From a virus: a DNA stretch of 50,666 nucleotides. The DNA is taken from positions 1-50,666 of the IMG/VR virus record IMGVR_UViG_3300047552_000782. One strand, written 5' to 3'. A model generated the notes under the pieces. That model did no database searches, was not told the DNA's origin, and saw nothing but the letters and a program-made list of their open reading frames with translations. This document shows, piece by piece, positions 13,770 to 20,457 of this stretch. Positions within the stretch are counted from its first letter, which is position 1, and the number at the start of each line of letters is the position of its first letter. Made by a program: the position numbers and the translations under genes.

Positions 13770-14265
13770 AGACTGCCTCCTTTACAAACCAGTCAGGTGG
13801 CTGTCTTTTTGTCCACCTCATTGGAACTTTCATCGTGTATTGTTTAGATATATAATAATTCCTATAAGACTCTATTGGATCTGAAGATCTATACTGATTG
13901 GGCATGGCTAATGCAAAGTTTAAGCGGCTGTTGAGTAATACATCTAAAGCATCGTCATAGTGGAAATTGGCGTAAAATAAACCTAGCAAATCTGTACATT
14001 TATGTCTTTTATCTCTACGCATCCTAAACTCTTGGAGCAAAGCGTAGTAGTGCTCAAATAACCAAGATCTATTTAATGAAGATTCTTTCAACCACAATGA
14101 ACACGGATGATTTTTATGGGTAGATCTATATGAAGTCTGAACTCCATTTTCATTTAGATAGGTACACATCATTTGAGCTGATTCCAATACCATCTTAATT
14201 ACGTGGCTATCGCATAAATTTTGTGCTGCTATTATGGGGTTTTTGTCTGTGGCAAATATGTTCAC
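13762..14265 (-). CDS. Conserved phage protein with CDxHVxKMxxE N-terminus
   Basis: 167 residues. The N-terminal pattern MNIFATDKNPIIAAQNLCDS, HVIKMVLESAQMMCTYLNE, then HKNHPCSLWLKESS and WLFEHYYALLQEF is a phage family I recognise as widespread, with invariant Cys/Asp/His/Lys residues, but without an agreed function. C-terminus basic with YTMKVPMRWTKRQPPDWF. The invariant polar residues suggest an enzyme. ATGA overlap with the zinc-ribbon gene upstream. Confidence 0.7.
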   Translation of the reverse strand: MNIFATDKNPIIAAQNLCDSHVIKMVLESAQMMCTYLNENGVQTSYRSTHKNHPCSLWLKESSLNRSWLFEHYYALLQEFRMRRDKRHKCTDLLGLFYANFHYDDALDVLLNSRLNFALAMPNQYRSSDPIESYRNYYISKQYTMKVPMRWTKRQPPDWFVKEAVCV

Positions 14266-14468
14266 TCTTCCCCCTTTACAAAATTAAATCTTCTAAAAAT
14301 TTGCTCGCCCAATGCTGGAATAGCGTAGGCATTTCCTTGACTAGGATCTGAACTACATCCGGGACAGTGGTTTAAAACAAATTCTTCGTGGTTTGTCTTA
14401 ATTTCCATCTCATGCCCACATACAGAGCATTTATAATGGCGATATTTATATTTAAGAATTTCAACCAT
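14262..14468 (-). CDS. Small zinc-ribbon protein
   Basis: 68 residues with CSVCGHE (14-20) and HCPGCSS (34-40), a two-knuckle zinc ribbon, and an aromatic C-terminus (FRRFNFVKGEE). Lies in an overlapping gene chain. Likely nucleic-acid or protein adaptor; function unknown. Confidence 0.65.
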   Translation of the reverse strand: MVEILKYKYRHYKCSVCGHEMEIKTNHEEFVLNHCPGCSSDPSQGNAYAIPALGEQIFRRFNFVKGEE

Positions 14469-14469
14469 G

Positions 14470-14640
14470 TTACTCTTCTCCCTCAGCTTTTTCTGATATA
14501 CGTATGCTAAATAAGTCAGTATTTATAAACAGCTCGCAGTTTCCTCTTGCCCAACCGTCGGGGCTAAATAAATCATTTAGCTCTTCATTAGACATCGAAT
14601 ATATAGCGTTTATTACTGAATTAAGTGGATGTAATTGCAT
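14470..14640 (-). CDS. Small hypothetical protein
   Basis: 56 residues starting MQLHPLNSVINAIYSM, with the motif SNEELNDLFSPDGWARGN and an acidic C-terminus. It lies one base after the stop of the upstream gene and stops two bases ahead of the next start. No family recognised. Confidence 0.6.
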   Translation of the reverse strand: MQLHPLNSVINAIYSMSNEELNDLFSPDGWARGNCELFINTDLFSIRISEKAEGEE

Positions 14641-14641
14641 A

Positions 14642-14938
14642 TCAGCCTCCCTTCATTTTTTCAAGAGGATTTATAAGCATATCTAAACTATTAAGGGTAG
14701 TTTTCAACTTGCTTCTAAAATTTAATAAGTATTTTAAACGTAATTCAGAATCCTTTCTATCATCAACGGCTATGCAGGTGAAACTTTTAGTTATTCCCTC
14801 TAAACAGTTATTAAATATCACATAATATTCCCACGCTTCTAGAAAATCAGTCTTAGTTAATCTGGATAAACTTTTGTGGGTAATATCTATAGACTTTTTT
14901 ACTAAAAATTCTAAATAGGTTTGTAGATATTTACGCAT
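14642..14938 (-). CDS. Helical hypothetical protein
   Basis: 98 residues. Start MRKYLQTYLEFLVKKS is chosen because GGAGAGCC precedes it; it overlaps the methyltransferase-like gene by eight bases. Predicted long helices with two conserved-looking patches (LSRLTKTDFLEAWEYY and LRLKYLLNFRSKLKTTLN). Similar in type to phage proteins that form helical bundles; function unknown. Confidence 0.6.
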   Translation of the reverse strand: MRKYLQTYLEFLVKKSIDITHKSLSRLTKTDFLEAWEYYVIFNNCLEGITKSFTCIAVDDRKDSELRLKYLLNFRSKLKTTLNSLDMLINPLEKMKGG

Positions 14939-15491
14939 TGGCTCTCCTTTCATAGATATAAAGCCTATCACGTATCCCAGCCCATCTGGGAATTTTAATG
15001 GTTTCAACTACGGAGAAATCTGAATCCAAATATTTGTGGAAATCCTCATCTCCAGTGCATCCGCCGCTTCCCTCACCAATATAGATTAAATATTTGCCTC
15101 TAAAGTTTTTAGCGGCATTGTAAGCAAATGGCTCATCATAATCGGGCCAGCATAGCATTAAATTTTTATCAGTCGGTTGAGTTAATAAAGTACTCTCAGA
15201 TCCCTCCAGAATCGTCGTGTAATGGTGTTTAAACTCCTTCCAATTGAAGTTATCATAAGGTATTATATCTACCCCTTGCTGTTGAAGCAAATGCGCCCAG
15301 AAGCCACTTCCAGCCCCTAACTCGATTAGAGGGGAGTATTTTGCAATAGCGTTAAGTGCTTCTTGATTAGGCACGGCGAATGAATATTTAAAACAAGTCG
15401 AAAACCTGTCTAAGTGGTTGTTTTTATTTAGGGCTTCAAATCTAAACTTGTCCGCTTCGTATTCGATAAATAGCTTTAGATAATCATTCAT
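14931..15491 (-). CDS. SAM-dependent methyltransferase-like protein
   Basis: 186 residues. The glycine-rich SAM motif I is LIELGAGSGFWAHLL (residues about 56-70), followed by motif II acidic end IIPYDNFN and motif IV-like LMLCWPDYDEPFA. KYLIYIGEGSGG and the C-terminal strand fit a class I Rossmann fold. The protein lacks a target-recognition domain; it may methylate a small molecule, protein or nucleic acid, or bind SAM without catalysis. Start MNDYLKLF is chosen for its GAAGAGG site within the end of the upstream gene. Confidence 0.8.
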   Translation of the reverse strand: MNDYLKLFIEYEADKFRFEALNKNNHLDRFSTCFKYSFAVPNQEALNAIAKYSPLIELGAGSGFWAHLLQQQGVDIIPYDNFNWKEFKHHYTTILEGSESTLLTQPTDKNLMLCWPDYDEPFAYNAAKNFRGKYLIYIGEGSGGCTGDEDFHKYLDSDFSVVETIKIPRWAGIRDRLYIYERRANA

Positions 15492-15918
15492 TGGAAGCCT
15501 CTTCGGCATATTTTTCAAAATCAAACGAATTATAGCGTTCTTGGCTAATTAATTCTGTGTTAGCTTTTAGAAAGTCTTGTAAAGTTCCGGAATAAACTAT
15601 TCTCCACTCTGCATCCTCATCGGATGGGTTTCGGTGTTTACACACTATAGTTAAATCTTCTAATTTATGCCCTGTTATCTCATAGTGATACGCCGTATCC
15701 CCATGATGGGCTTGGGTAAATTCAGCAGATCTGTTAGCTCTAAAGAATCTTTCGGCGGGGACTTCGTAGTGGTATGGCATATCCTCACGATGAAGCATAT
15801 TATTAAAGTACGTAGCAGCACCGCTCGGGTAGCCATCCATATGAATATAAATCCAAAATGATTCTATACGACATCTCCAGTCTTTATCGATAAATTGATA
15901 AGTTGCTCGTGTTGACAT
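15484..15918 (-). CDS. Conserved phage protein, MSTRATYxF type
   Basis: 144 residues. MSTRATYQFIDKDW, then YIHMDGYPSGAATYF and a later HGDTAYHYEI are hallmarks of a phage family that often begins MSTR and has DGYP/G residues; its role is unknown. It is acidic and strand-rich in the first 100 residues. It sits directly before the methyltransferase-like gene with an overlap. Confidence 0.65.
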   Translation of the reverse strand: MSTRATYQFIDKDWRCRIESFWIYIHMDGYPSGAATYFNNMLHREDMPYHYEVPAERFFRANRSAEFTQAHHGDTAYHYEITGHKLEDLTIVCKHRNPSDEDAEWRIVYSGTLQDFLKANTELISQERYNSFDFEKYAEEASNE

Positions 15919-15919
15919 A

Positions 15920-16174
15920 TTAACCCTCCGGAATACATTTTTCTAAATCGTACCTGTCTATGTGTCCTTTTAGTAAATATCCTAATATCATAGCGCAGGA
16001 TATAATATCCTTATCGCTTAAAGTCGTGTTGCCTTTTATTTTGGATATGGTTTCAGAATAGTTGTTAATAGAAGATAAAACTTCCAAATCCATTCTATCT
16101 ACCATCAAAGACATTGTAGTATTAGAATCCTGCAACCCTTTTAGAAAATTATCAATCACAGCTACTCTACTCAT
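15920..16174 (-). CDS. Small helical hypothetical protein
   Basis: 84 residues, helical, with leucine/isoleucine heptads (FLKGLQDSNTTMSLMVDRM, then IISCAMILGYLLKGH). AAGGAGCCGAAT precedes the ATG. No family recognised. Confidence 0.6.
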   Translation of the reverse strand: MSRVAVIDNFLKGLQDSNTTMSLMVDRMDLEVLSSINNYSETISKIKGNTTLSDKDIISCAMILGYLLKGHIDRYDLEKCIPEG

Positions 16175-16199
16175 ATTCGGCTCCTTCTCTACTAAGTGG

Positions 16200-16358
16200 T
16201 TAAAACACGCTCTTTTTTGGTTTTTCGTAGTTGGCTATACTTACTAGCTTGAATCCATATTCTTCCAACTGTTCGGCACTTGGACTTGCGCCTGTTAGAA
16301 GTTCTTTAAGAATTTTTGAAATGTCATGTAATTGTTGTCCGGTTAATTGTGTGCTCAT
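16200..16358 (-). CDS. Small hypothetical protein
   Basis: 52 residues, starting MSTQLTGQQLHDISKILKEL, then PSAEQLEEYGFKLVSIAN and a basic end. Start preceded by GGAAGAGACC. The LxxxGFKLV ending looks like a small amphipathic domain. Function unknown. Confidence 0.55.
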   Translation of the reverse strand: MSTQLTGQQLHDISKILKELLTGASPSAEQLEEYGFKLVSIANYEKPKKSVF

Positions 16359-16460
16359 GGTCTCTTCCTTTCATTTTATTGCTTCTGAGTCTAGTTAAAT
16401 AATACTTTTTTATCTCCCTACTATAAGCTTTAAAAGAACACCATAAGGCAGCTAGGATGA

Positions 16461-16589
16461 TTATATAAACTCGTCTATGAGCGCAAATATAACAGCGCTA
16501 ATAAAAATATCTCCTTTCATTAATTCCAAAGCGTCTTGTACTACTTTTCTGTCTTCATTGTTGCGTATCCCATGTTCCTCTACGTACAT
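16461..16589 (-). CDS. Very small hypothetical protein
   Basis: 42 residues: charged N-terminus MYVEEHGIRNNEDRK and a hydrophobic C-terminal segment (IFISAVIFALIDEFI). Good AGAGGAAATT site. First gene after the promoter at 16629-16658, with a leader of about 33 bases. Could sit at the membrane; function unknown. Confidence 0.5.
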   Translation of the reverse strand: MYVEEHGIRNNEDRKVVQDALELMKGDIFISAVIFALIDEFI

Positions 16590-16628
16590 ATAATTTCCTC
16601 TTTCCACTTCACTTTCACCATTTATTAA

Positions 16629-16658
16629 ATATTACCATAAAAAACAATATAAAACAAT
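16629..16658 (-). promoter_or_regulatory. Promoter with tandem ATTGTTTT operator (copy B)
   Basis: Minus strand: TTGTTT (16652-16657), 17-base spacer ending TGG, TAATAT (16629-16634). The two half-sites (16639-16648 and 16649-16658) overlap the -35 box and spacer. It drives the leftward chain of small genes from 16589. Confidence 0.65.
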
Positions 16659-16678
16659 ATATTTACAAAACTTAATAT

Positions 16679-16930
16679 TTAACTAGTCAACCAGTCGAGG
16701 GAGTGTAACATCCCCCGCAAATACGCTCCCATTTCAGCATACCTAGCCGCACAAACTAAATCTGTTAGCTCCACGAAATCTTCATCAATAAAGCCTTTGC
16801 AGAGTGTAAGGCTGTGAAGACCCGCTTTAGAGGTCATTAATAAAGATTTTCCAATACCTCTATCTTTAAGTCTTATATTAATATCGGAGATTCTCTCATC
16901 CAAATCTGAAATTCTTCTTCTGTGTAGCAT
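16679..16930 (-). CDS. Hypothetical protein with basic helical N-terminus
   Basis: 83 residues. MLHRRRISDLDERISDINIR is a charged helix, followed by a more hydrophobic part (LVCAARYAEMGAYLRGML). It starts one base after the stop of the membrane peptide gene upstream. It ends just before promoter copy B. No family recognised. Confidence 0.55.
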   Translation of the reverse strand: MLHRRRISDLDERISDINIRLKDRGIGKSLLMTSKAGLHSLTLCKGFIDEDFVELTDLVCAARYAEMGAYLRGMLHSLDWLTS

Positions 16931-16931
16931 A

Positions 16932-17114
16932 TTATTCCTCCAGCAAGTTTGGTAGTTTATACGATATGGACGTTTCTTTTTGGTATTTTTTAACAGCCTC
17001 TGCCTTTGTATTGTTTAACTGAATGCCTGAATCCAAATAGCAAAAAGCTCGGGCTTGAATAGCTAACAAAGCTATTAAATTTAATGTAAATAGAATCATG
17101 TGTAGTCTTCGCAT
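16932..17114 (-). CDS. Small secreted or membrane-anchored protein
   Basis: 60 residues with a typical signal sequence (MRRLHMILFTLNLIALLAIQ, then ARA-F as a possible cleavage site) and a short polar mature part. It follows the membrane-anchored zincin by 12 bases. Size and layout resemble small outer-membrane spanin subunits, but no lipobox Cys is evident, so this is only a suggestion. Confidence 0.55.
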   Translation of the reverse strand: MRRLHMILFTLNLIALLAIQARAFCYLDSGIQLNNTKAEAVKKYQKETSISYKLPNLLEE

Positions 17115-17126
17115 AAAATCCTCTCT

Positions 17127-17744
17127 TCACTTATTTCCAATGTATATTCTCTCAACCTCGGAGTCTAAATTACCCGCATTTCTAAGCATTAGCAAATAGT
17201 TTTCTTTCTGCTCAAGCTCGTCTGTGATAAATGACTTAAAATCTTTTAATTTACGATATTTTAGCCAAGTATCAACCTCTAAGTTAAATGCCTCCACCTC
17301 TTCAAAAGTATCAGCTTCAGGGGTAAGGTTATTTTTTAGTTTTTCAACCGTTCGGCTGACGTGTAGACACTCGTGCGCTATAACAGTAGCTAGCGCATAT
17401 TTACTGGAAGCTTTGTATTTATTATCAATTAATATATACAACTTAGAGCTATTTTCTCTTGTGCAAGTTACCGCTCTAAATGTACCCTCCGAGTTTTTAA
17501 ATTTATCCGATATAGATAAATCATAAAACACAACAACAGCGTGCTCATTTAAGATCTTATAAGTTTGCTTATCGTGCTTTTTAATTAAATCTAATACATC
17601 TTGTCTTGGAAACTGTTCCATACTATCCTCTTGATAAATAATCTGTTCTATATTTTTCACAAGTCTAACATCTATAGGAGCGTAACTATAGTTCCAAATA
17701 GATGCAAATAAAAATACTCCTATAAAAGAATGTAATCGTTTCAC
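17127..17744 (-). CDS. Membrane-anchored or exported zinc metallopeptidase (HExxH)
   Basis: 205 residues. N-terminal signal or anchor (MKRLHSFIGVFLFASIW). The zincin motif HECLH (in VIAHECLHVSR, about residue 125) is followed by EVEAFNLEVDTWL, whose Glu residues would supply the third zinc ligand in a gluzincin-like fold. This layout is like small phage and bacterial zincins of unknown substrate. Could act in the periplasm on cell wall proteins or at the envelope during infection. Start is GTG, with AGGAG upstream. Next to a small secreted protein gene. Confidence 0.75.
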   Translation of the reverse strand: MKRLHSFIGVFLFASIWNYSYAPIDVRLVKNIEQIIYQEDSMEQFPRQDVLDLIKKHDKQTYKILNEHAVVVFYDLSISDKFKNSEGTFRAVTCTRENSSKLYILIDNKYKASSKYALATVIAHECLHVSRTVEKLKNNLTPEADTFEEVEAFNLEVDTWLKYRKLKDFKSFITDELEQKENYLLMLRNAGNLDSEVERIYIGNK

Positions 17745-17834
17745 TAAGGGCTCCTAATTTCATAACTCTTTAAAACCTGAGCTATGAAGGAAAAAGCCCA
17801 ATATGTTAATCTAGTATTGAGCTAGTGAGGCTGT

Positions 17835-17996
17835 TTATCTATTTGCTTTACGACTAGCTTTTGCTATTTTGTTTTTAGCTCTTCTCTTAGCTTTGATTTT
17901 AGCTGCTCTTTTCTCTCTTTGAGAATTGTGCGGGGATTGTAAGACTACTTCTTCCAATTTCACTTGTGGGGCTGTTTGTGCTTCTGTGTTTTCCAA
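17835..17996 (-). CDS. Tiny basic protein, TTG start
   Basis: 53 residues. Start TTG with AAAGGAG seven bases upstream. The first 27 residues are acidic/neutral, the last 25 are almost all Arg/Lys/Ala (KRAAKIKAKRRAKNKIAKAS), like the tails of histone-like or ribosomal proteins. Probably binds nucleic acid. Not next to the ribosome genes; unknown function. Confidence 0.6.
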   Translation of the reverse strand: MENTEAQTAPQVKLEEVVLQSPHNSQREKRAAKIKAKRRAKNKIAKASRKANR

Positions 17997-18007
17997 TGTT
18001 TTCTCCT

Positions 18008-18187
18008 TTACTGTTTACATAATGTGTCCAAATAGACATCCAACTCTTCTAAAGTCTCTTTAGAAATATAACCAATATAGTTAAGCTTTTTAGCATTAAC
18101 ATAGTATGTCCCATCTTCGTCTAGTTCAGCTGCATCTGGAACCTCTGATAGCAACTCGAATAAAAAATCTTTTAATTTTTTCGACAA
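18008..18187 (-). CDS. Tiny acidic protein, TTG start
   Basis: 59 residues. TTG start after GGAGGGAATA. Sequence: a charged helix (SKKLKDFLFELLSEV), DAAELDEDGTYYVNAKKLNYIG, then ETLEELDVYLDTLCKQ. Looks like a folded helical mini-domain. Function unknown. Confidence 0.55.
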   Translation of the reverse strand: MSKKLKDFLFELLSEVPDAAELDEDGTYYVNAKKLNYIGYISKETLEELDVYLDTLCKQ

Positions 18188-18196
18188 TATTCCCTC

Positions 18197-18307
18197 CTAT
18201 CTAAAGAAATTCTTAACTGTTACGACTCCGCTCCAAGCCAATAGACAAATACTTCCAATAAGCGCTATATAGAAAACGCTATCAAGTAATATGTTAGAAA
18301 TATCCAT
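18197..18307 (-). CDS. Tiny single-pass membrane protein
   Basis: 36 residues, mostly one transmembrane helix (LLDSVFYIALIGSICLLAW), short basic tail. GGAAGTGAATT precedes the ATG. Together with two other membrane peptides nearby it may act at the host membrane; role unknown. Confidence 0.5.
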   Translation of the reverse strand: MDISNILLDSVFYIALIGSICLLAWSGVVTVKNFFR

Positions 18308-18362
18308 AATTCACTTCCTTACTTTTGGCTTCTAACTAAAAACTCTCAAATACAGAGTTTTT

Positions 18363-18390
18363 AAAAAGAAGCCCGAAAAATCGGGCGCTT
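18363..18390 (-). terminator. Intrinsic terminator (minus strand)
   Basis: Stem GCCCGA/TCGGGC with an A4 loop (18371-18386) and outer AAG/CTT pairs, followed on the minus strand by TTCTTTTT. A second hairpin, AAAACTCT/AGAGTTTT, lies directly beyond. It ends the transcript of the genes at 18428-18834. Confidence 0.75.
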
Positions 18391-18427
18391 GGGGGAGTGT
18401 CTCGGGTATGAGATTTATGTGGGATGG

Positions 18428-18514
18428 TTAGTTGAGATGTAATAAAGCCGGTAAAATCTCTACTCCAAATATCAAAATAGCTCCAATAATAAATCCCTCA
18501 ATGTTCCTTCTCAT
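18428..18514 (-). CDS. 28-residue membrane peptide
   Basis: MRRNIEGFIIGAILIFGVEI then a short tail: two positive residues and a hydrophobic helix. AAGGAG lies seven to eight bases upstream, inside the preceding gene, whose end it overlaps by 17 bases. Just upstream of the terminator, so it is the last gene in its operon. Very small, so confidence is limited. Confidence 0.45.
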   Translation of the reverse strand: MRRNIEGFIIGAILIFGVEILPALLHLN

Positions 18515-18638
18515 TTAGCTTCTCCTTAATTAATAATAAACGACTCTTAATATCTTCCATTAATTCTTGTATATCGCTGACGGGCTCAGCCTGCTCTGCC
18601 TCTACAATTTCAATTAATTCATCTACTAACTTGTCCAT
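18498..18638 (-). CDS. Small acidic helical protein
   Basis: 46 residues with a heptad-like pattern (KLVDELIEIVEAEQ, QELMEDIKSRLLLIKEKL), probably a short coiled coil. GGAGAATCTAT precedes ATG. Unknown function. Confidence 0.55.
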   Translation of the reverse strand: MDKLVDELIEIVEAEQAEPVSDIQELMEDIKSRLLLIKEKLNEKEH

Positions 18639-18667
18639 ATAGATTCTCCTTTCATAACTTGTATAAG

Positions 18668-18690
18668 AAAGCCTCATAAGAGGCTATTGA
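18668..18690 (-). terminator. Weak hairpin after the 18715-18834 gene
   Basis: AGCCTC-ATAA-GAGGCT is a perfect 6-bp stem with a 4-base loop; on the minus strand it is followed by TTCTTAT. Possible attenuator between two tiny genes. Confidence 0.35.
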
Positions 18691-18714
18691 GTATTAGATG
18701 GGGGGGGATTTGTG

Positions 18715-18834
18715 TTAGTTTGATTGCTTTTTCAAATCTCGTATGGTCTCTTTCAACCTAATGATTTCTTCCTTATCATCCATTAAAATAGCATTTTTCA
18801 AATACTCTTTTAATCTTTTAAGTCTATCTTGCAT
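18715..18834 (-). CDS. 39-residue coiled-coil peptide
   Basis: MQDRLKRLKEYLKNAILMDD then EEIIRLKETIRDLKKQ: charged amphipathic helix, likely coiled coil. GGAGATTAATT precedes ATG. Unknown function. The 240 bases upstream (18835-19075) hold no gene I can support; they contain a short hairpin AAAGCT/AGCTTT near 18857-18873. Confidence 0.5.
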   Translation of the reverse strand: MQDRLKRLKEYLKNAILMDDKEEIIRLKETIRDLKKQSN

Positions 18835-19075
18835 AATTAATCTCCCTAATATATAAAAGCTCACGTAGCTTTCTAATACAAGTTATATAAAAGTTTAGCT
18901 CTAAAAATTTTAGGTCGGGGCTTGAAAATATAGCTAATAGAGATATGAGAAATAACATAGCAAATACTACAGGATAAACTCATACGCAAATAGCAAATTT
19001 TTCAATAATCTTATCTCAAAAAAATTAGAAATTCAAATAAGACAGGATTCTTGAAATAGTAACTTCCAAGCCTCT

Positions 19076-19096
19076 TTGTTTCTCCCCTTGCAGGGT
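19076..19096. repeat. Inverted repeat arm, 3' of the gene at 19130
   Basis: 21 bases that are the exact reverse complement of 19672-19692. On the minus strand this arm follows the gene, after a 7-bp hairpin GTAGGAA/TTCCTAC. Read as RNA, the two arms would pair across about 575 bases. Confidence 0.8.
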
Positions 19097-19129
19097 AGGA
19101 AATAACTTCCTACCTTACAAAAGCTAAGC

Positions 19130-19603
19130 CTAGGAAAGGCTTTTGAGTAGTTCAGCCTTTTGCTCAGGTGTCAGCTTTTCAATGTTTTTAAGAATAGCTG
19201 CAGGATTGGCAGTACGTGCGGCGGGGGCTGTTTTAAATCCTCCTTTTAAAGATTCAATGTAGGCAATAGTATCGTTAGCCCATACATTCAACTCTTCATT
19301 CTCAGGGTTTAAAGCCTTTACGCCGTTTAAATCACGTATCACACGGGAGAGGAAGGTAATTGTCGAAAAGCCGCCGGGTATTGAAACCCCGTTTGCTTTG
19401 TAGCTTGGGTTTTTAACAGGTTTAGTTTCTTCAGCTGGTTTAGAAGGTTGTTTAATGCTAACAGGTTCTTCTGTTCCAATCGTGTCCACTAAATCCTCCA
19501 TTTCTGCATTGTACTTCTGAAGGTTTTCGGCTTCAATCGATTCTACCTCAGCAATAGTTTCTTCAACGGTTTTTTCGATGTTTCTTTTTGTTGCTGTACT
19601 CAT
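19130..19603 (-). CDS. IPGGF-module protein, long paralogue of 10636-11040
   Basis: 157 residues. An acidic helical N-terminus (EKTVEETIAEVESIEAEN) and a Pro/Lys linker precede the shared module NGVSIPGGFSTITFLSRVIR, DLNGVKALNPE (about 70-105), which matches the N-terminus of the protein at 10636-11040. The C-terminus (LTPEQKAELLKSLS) is a helix. First gene of the leftward arm, with a long leader and flanked by exact 21-bp inverted repeats, so it is probably abundant and specially regulated. No known family recognised. Confidence 0.7.
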   Translation of the reverse strand: MSTATKRNIEKTVEETIAEVESIEAENLQKYNAEMEDLVDTIGTEEPVSIKQPSKPAEETKPVKNPSYKANGVSIPGGFSTITFLSRVIRDLNGVKALNPENEELNVWANDTIAYIESLKGGFKTAPAARTANPAAILKNIEKLTPEQKAELLKSLS

Positions 19604-19671
19604 TTTTTAACTCCTTGCATTTACATAATAAATAATACCTATGTAAGCAGTAACTCACATAGACAGGGGAA

Positions 19672-19692
19672 ACCCTGCAAGGGGAGAAACAA
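19672..19692. repeat. Inverted repeat arm, 5' of the gene at 19130
   Basis: Exact reverse complement of 19076-19096. Next to it on the plus strand CAGGG-GAAA-CCCTG forms a small stem with a GNRA loop. It lies directly after the boxA-like motif on the minus strand. Confidence 0.8.
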
Positions 19693-19694
19693 GA

Positions 19695-19715
19695 TATTCA
19701 ATTTTCAAGGTACGA
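19695..19715 (-). promoter_or_regulatory. boxA-like leader motif (copy 2)
   Basis: Minus strand TCGTACCTTGAAAATTGAA.. resembles the boxA of Bacillota rRNA leaders and matches copy 1 (11820-11840) in 18 of 21 positions. In both cases the 5' arm of a long RNA stem follows. Confidence 0.45.
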
Positions 19716-20067
19716 GAGTTATTTAATTTGTAATCACATAGCTCCACCGAAAAAATTCGGGGGGGAATATGATGATGTTTGATATATCAGTTAGTAGCAC
19801 CGTAATAAGCATATACGGTTTAAGATATACCAGTTACACCCTACCCATTGAGCACCCTTCCACCCTTCACCCTGGCAACTTGTTACTTGAGCAACTTGTT
19901 GATTAGGTGTAGGCTGTACCTTGTACCCTGTATATAAGCGTTACTTTGTACAAGTTACCTTATAAATCAAGATGTTAGGTTTGAAGGTGTTTACCCCGTG
20001 GGCGAGGTGTACAAGGTCAATGTTTTATAATCGGTGTAACCTTTTATTAACTTAACCTTATGTATAC

Positions 20068-20108
20068 ATTCTAGCATAGGTCATTTAATAATTGCAATAA
20101 AAAACAAT
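20068..20108 (-). promoter_or_regulatory. Leftward promoter with degenerate ATTGTTTT operator (copy D)
   Basis: Minus strand: TTGCAA (20092-20097), 18 bases, TAGAAT (20068-20073) preceded by TGC (extended -10). One perfect ATTGTTTTTT half-site (20099-20108) and one diverged site (20089-20098) overlap the -35 region. It would start the leftward arm with a leader of about 450 bases. Confidence 0.55.
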
Positions 20109-20123
20109 AAAATTATTGGTTAA

Positions 20124-20143
20124 TATACATCAATTGATGTATA
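20124..20143. promoter_or_regulatory. 20-bp perfect palindrome
   Basis: TATACATCAATTGATGTATA is its own reverse complement. It lies about 27 bases upstream of the -35 box of promoter D, where an activator or repressor dimer could bind. Confidence 0.6.
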
Positions 20144-20271
20144 AAACCCTAGAACCCTGTAATAGCCTAGTTACTTTTAATAAACTCATGTTTACATAAC
20201 TTAACAATTAAACACTTTGCAGGCGCTACCGGCTGCCTATTGTATTACAGGGGTTTGTTTTTGTTAGTTGT

Positions 20272-20315
20272 GTTATACCCCTACACCCCTATAAACAGGG
20301 TGTTTCAGGTATAAC
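20272..20315. other. Compound hairpin in the noncoding hub
   Basis: Outer stem GTTATACC/GGTATAAC and inner stem ACACCC/GGGTGT, separated by a small internal loop (3 and 4 bases) and closed by a 9-base loop. Perfect pairing in both stems. Could be extruded DNA at an origin or an RNA element. Confidence 0.55.
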
Positions 20316-20429
20316 AGGGGTAAACACGGGGGTTAAATTTTAACGGTTTATGTTTGTACCTGACCACTAATTTAAAACCCTTAGAGACGCTGCTGCTGTT
20401 GTCAATGTTATTTATATGTTTATAGTATA

Positions 20430-20457
20430 TATAACACTATTGTGTAGTAGTGTTATA
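20430..20457. other. 10-bp hairpin TATAACACTA/TAGTGTTATA
   Basis: Perfect inverted repeat with an 8-base loop, at the left border of the GC-rich island. No T-run follows, so a terminator is unlikely. Confidence 0.5.

Noticed and set aside
18870-18985. 36-codon frame upstream of the 18715-18834 gene, minus strand
   Set aside because: No ribosome site and an unlikely composition (MSLSCSICYVISHISISYIF).
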